The notes below the pieces were generated by a model. That model worked only from the letters and a program-made list of their open reading frames with translations. It had not been told where the DNA came from and did no database searches. Source: Zetaproteobacteria bacterium (GTDB lineage Bacteria; Pseudomonadota; Zetaproteobacteria; Mariprofundales; Mariprofundaceae). From it: a DNA stretch of 7,988 nt. The stretch is from positions 1-7,988 of the forward strand of contig JAJRTX010000270.1 of NCBI GenBank assembly GCA_021545665.1, given 5' to 3'. Position 1 is the stretch's first letter; the number at the start of each line of letters is the position of its first letter. This document shows positions 6,639 to 7,988 of this stretch, piece by piece. The translations under genes and the position numbers were made by a program.

Positions 6639-7436
6639 ATGAAAGTTACCTGTATTCAAATGAGTTCGGGAGTTGAGCCGAGTGCCAATCTGAAAAATGC
6701 AGAGTACTGGTTGACCGAGGCTGCAAAGCAGGGAGTCGAACTGGCCGTATTGCCCGAAAACTTTTCTTTTATGGGCGGTAGTGAAAAAGAAAGAGTAGAT
6801 TTCGCTGAGCCACAGGAATCATCTTCTCTGTTGGATTTCCTGTCAAAACAGGCGGCCATGCATCAAATGGCAATTGTCGGCGGCAGTGTTCTTCTGCAAG
6901 CAGATCATGGTAAAGTCCGTAATGTATGCGCTGCGTATAGGGCAGATGGTTCTCTGCTTAATATCTATGATAAACTACATTTGTTTGATGGTGATGTAGG
7001 GGAAGATAGCTATTGTGAGTCATCCATTGTACAGCCCGGGAAGCTACCCTGTAGTTTTCAGTTGGATGACTATTCTATTGGTCTGAGTATTTGTTATGAT
7101 CTTCGTTTTCCAGAGTTGTACCGTCACTATTCACTGCATGGGTGTAACATCCTATGTGTTGTTGCAGCGTTTACCGATGTTACCGGTCGGGCGCATTGGG
7201 AAATATTATTGAAAGCACGCGCTATTGAAAATCAGACTTATGTTTTGGCATCGGCCCAATGGGGAAAACATCCTGATGGTCGCAAGACATGGGGTCATAG
7301 CATGATTATTGACCCCTGGGGTAAAATCCTCGCCGAGCTTCCCGCAGGTGATGGTTTGATTTCCGCAGAGCTGGATAGCGAACGGATTCGGAATGTTCGT
7401 CATTTATTACCTGTTTTACAGCATAGGGTGTTATAA
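6639..7436 (+). CDS. Carbon-nitrogen hydrolase, Nit1/YbeM type (probable deaminated glutathione amidase)
   Basis: This nitrilase-superfamily amidase uses a Glu-Lys-Cys triad. Nit1 and YbeM homologues hydrolyse deaminated glutathione, an unwanted side product of transaminases, so the likely role is metabolite repair in the cytosol. The 265 residues cover one complete domain. E40 lies in VLPENFSFMG, K112 in YDKLHLFDGDV and C152 in SICYDLRFPELYR. The YDKLHLFD and CYDLRFPELYR motifs are characteristic of the Nit subgroup. RAIENQTYVLASAQWG (194-209) and GHSMIIDPWG (219-228) are the usual later motifs. The ribosome site is weak: GGAAG lies too far upstream, so translation may depend on coupling to the DUF4438 gene 39 bases before it. 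The substrate is inferred from family resemblance, and omega-amidase (Nit2-type) or another small-amide activity remains possible. Confidence 0.88.
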   Translation: MKVTCIQMSSGVEPSANLKNAEYWLTEAAKQGVELAVLPENFSFMGGSEKERVDFAEPQESSSLLDFLSKQAAMHQMAIVGGSVLLQADHGKVRNVCAAYRADGSLLNIYDKLHLFDGDVGEDSYCESSIVQPGKLPCSFQLDDYSIGLSICYDLRFPELYRHYSLHGCNILCVVAAFTDVTGRAHWEILLKARAIENQTYVLASAQWGKHPDGRKTWGHSMIIDPWGKILAELPAGDGLISAELDSERIRNVRHLLPVLQHRVL

Positions 7437-7532
7437 ACTTTTTGCTGAATGTGGCGAACCATATTGGTAAAAGATAGTCAGTTTCAGAATGATATATCGA
7501 TGAAAAGCTTGTGTCTAAAGGGGTTCTAGCGT

Positions 7533-7567
7533 CTATCCACAGCAGCTGTGGATAAGTCAGTGGATAA
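7533..7567. promoter_or_regulatory. Cluster of three DnaA-box-like 9-mers
   Basis: Against the consensus TTATCCACA, the sequence has CTATCCACA at 7533-7541 (8 of 9, plus strand). It also has TGTGGATAA at 7547-7555 (9 of 9, minus strand) and AGTGGATAA at 7559-7567 (8 of 9, minus strand). The first two form a perfect inverted repeat of 9-base arms around CAG (7534-7554). A weaker 7 of 9 copy, GGTGGATAG, occurs at 7738-7746. AT-rich DNA follows directly. It could be a DnaA-binding regulatory or titration site, part of a replication origin, or a palindrome for another protein. Confidence 0.45.
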
Positions 7568-7594
7568 AATATCATATGACTATATAACATTAGG

Positions 7595-7633
7595 GTCTAT
7601 CCGAATTGTTATAGACGCGCCTAAATATTAGGC
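7595..7633. repeat. Two adjacent small inverted repeats
   Basis: GTCTAT (7595-7600) pairs with ATAGAC (7611-7616) around 10 bases. GCCTAA (7619-7624) pairs with TTAGGC (7628-7633) around ATA and is followed by ATTTTAATT. The second could act as a weak terminator for the nitrilase gene, but the stem is short and AT-rich and the T-tract is interrupted. ATAGACGC (7611-7618) is also the inverse of GCGTCTAT at 7529-7536, so the DnaA-box segment is bracketed by 8-base inverted repeats. Confidence 0.3.
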
Positions 7634-7753
7634 ATTTTAATTAAGCTATATTAATCAAATAGATATATAGGATATCTTGCTATGAACATAAGTATAAGCG
7701 GCTAATTCTTAAAAAAAATTAATCAGGGACTGCAGGCGGTGGATAGTTTTGCA

Positions 7754-7849
7754 TTATGTTAATGTTTTCAGCTGTCGAAGTGCTTCAAACATAGTGATAG
7801 CACAGGCTGAGGAGAGGTTTAATGATCGCACCGGTGCATCTTTGCGCAT
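7754..7849 (-). pseudogene. 3' end of a SPOUT RNA methyltransferase gene (TrmL-like), cut by an insertion sequence
   Basis: The minus strand encodes 31 residues before TAA at 7756-7754, starting MRKDAPVRSLNLSSACAITM and ending FEALRQLKTLT. The pattern RSLNLS-x-A-x-A-I-x(3)-EALRQ is the C-terminal knot motif of SpoU/SPOUT 2'-O-methyltransferases. The short tail after EALRQ resembles TrmL, which methylates the wobble base of tRNA-Leu. A full TrmL has about 155 residues, so some 120 are missing. Upstream the frame stays open into the apparent IS256-type end but reads HSWIYSL, unlike the expected basic-Ile-Pro before the Met. The gene therefore looks interrupted at about 7850. Whether the rest survives beyond the element cannot be seen. 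TrmL versus another SPOUT member is not certain. Confidence 0.65.
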
Positions 7850-7887
7850 GAGACTGTAAATCCAACTGTGTAAATATTTCAAACAGC

Positions 7888-7904
7888 TATAATGCTGACA
7901 GGAG
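7888..7904 (+). promoter_or_regulatory. -10 hexamer and ribosome site of the transposase gene
   Basis: A perfect TATAAT stands at 7888-7893, but no good -35 is found 16-18 bases upstream. AGGAG at 7900-7904 lies 5 bases before ATG 7910 and is a strong ribosome site. If the start point is 6-7 bases after TATAAT, the leader would be about 10 bases, so the -10 may not be used in this way. Confidence 0.35.
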
Positions 7905-7909
7905 TATTT

Positions 7910-7988
7910 ATGAAGAAGAAAGGAAGGCATGATCCAAAGTTAGTTGCGTTGGCCAGTGAGCTGGCCAAACATATGAAGACGGAATCTG
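7910..7988 (+). CDS. Putative IS256-family transposase, N-terminal 26 residues only
   Basis: The ORF starts MKKKGRHDPKLVALASELAK and runs HMKTES to the window edge. IS256-family (mutator-type) DDE transposases commonly start with a short basic stretch followed by DP-x-L-x-x-L-A-x-E-L-A-K-x-x-K-T, and this fits well. AGGAG 5 bases upstream supports the start. The catalytic DDE domain lies outside the window, so intactness cannot be judged. It is transcribed opposite to the SPOUT gene fragment it interrupts. Confidence 0.6.
   Translation, partial: MKKKGRHDPKLVALASELAKHMKTES

Larger units (their letters stand above)
7437..7753. other. 317-base stretch without a recognisable gene
   Basis: No convincing coding sequence is present. 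Longer open frames here are antisense extensions of the nitrilase gene. The first 90 bases are featureless. A cluster of DnaA-box-like 9-mers follows at 7533-7567. Beyond it the sequence is clearly AT-rich to about 7715 and includes two small inverted repeats and a run of eight A residues (7711-7718). The stretch ends at the converging minus-strand SPOUT gene fragment. No strong rho-independent terminator is seen for either converging gene. Confidence 0.7.
7850..7988 (+). mobile_element. Left end of an apparent IS256-family insertion sequence (continues past the window)
   Basis: The sequence from about 7850, GAGACTGTAAATCCAACTG then TGTAAATATTTC, resembles IS256-family ends, which typically contain TGTGTAAA-like terminal repeats. 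It lies about 60 bases before a transposase-like start codon and exactly where the SPOUT gene loses similarity. The 8-9 bases just outside (7841-7849, TTTGCGCAT) would be the target duplication if the other end shows the same bases. Only the left end is in the window, so the assignment depends on the terminal motif and the first 26 codons of the ORF. Confidence 0.55.

Noticed and set aside
7534..7554. Rho-independent terminator for the nitrilase gene
   Set aside because: The 9-bp stem with a 3-base loop is followed by AGTCAG with no T-run. The arms match DnaA boxes better.
7306..7590. Minus-strand 94-residue ORF across the nitrilase 3' end
   Set aside because: It overlaps the conserved GHSMIIDPWG region in antisense and runs through the DnaA-box palindrome, with no family resemblance.
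1..7988. CRISPR array, tRNA or rRNA gene, or phage/defence cassette
   Set aside because: No regularly spaced repeats, cloverleaf-like sequences, rRNA cores or defence-type domains were seen on either strand.

Overview
The window comes from a proteobacterium of moderate GC, with an ordinary bacterial chromosomal gene set. The clpS-clpA pair, a proteobacterial-type TrmO and a CbbY-type phosphatase point to a beta-, gamma- or zetaproteobacterium. CbbY normally accompanies Rubisco, so a Calvin-cycle autotroph is a reasonable inference, but no other cbb gene is visible and I cannot name the species.

Left edge (1 to about 530): a decayed IS5-family insertion sequence on the minus strand, with two Trp codons turned into TGA and at least two frameshifts. 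Its presumed outer end lies within about 10 bases of the trmO stop codon.

Minus-strand operon (534-3735): clpS, then clpA, then trmO. clpS encodes the N-degron adaptor, clpA the unfoldase of the ClpAP protease, and trmO a tRNA m6t6A37 methyltransferase. clpA and trmO overlap by ATGA, so trmO is probably translationally coupled. A good extended -10 promoter sits so close to the clpS ATG that the mRNA may be leaderless.

Plus-strand run (3781-7436): a CbbY-like HAD phosphatase and a TatD-family metallohydrolase form a tight pair 6 bases apart. They are followed by an unrecognised 84-residue ORF, a DUF4438 protein of unknown function, and a Nit1-type carbon-nitrogen hydrolase. The last two may be co-transcribed. 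The clpS and cbbY coding regions are divergent and share only 45 bases.

Right edge (7437-7988): about 317 bases without a gene. This stretch holds a perfect inverted pair of DnaA-box-like 9-mers plus a third copy, followed by AT-rich DNA with small hairpins. Then comes the 3' end of a minus-strand SPOUT (TrmL-like) methyltransferase gene, cut at about 7850 by the left end of an apparent IS256-family element. That element's transposase begins at 7910 and runs off the window.

The window is mainly housekeeping DNA bounded by one old and one apparently younger insertion sequence. I see no defence system, CRISPR array, RNA gene or clearly novel multigene system. The best leads are the DUF4438 gene, the DnaA-box cluster, the disrupted SPOUT gene and the possible leaderless clpS.
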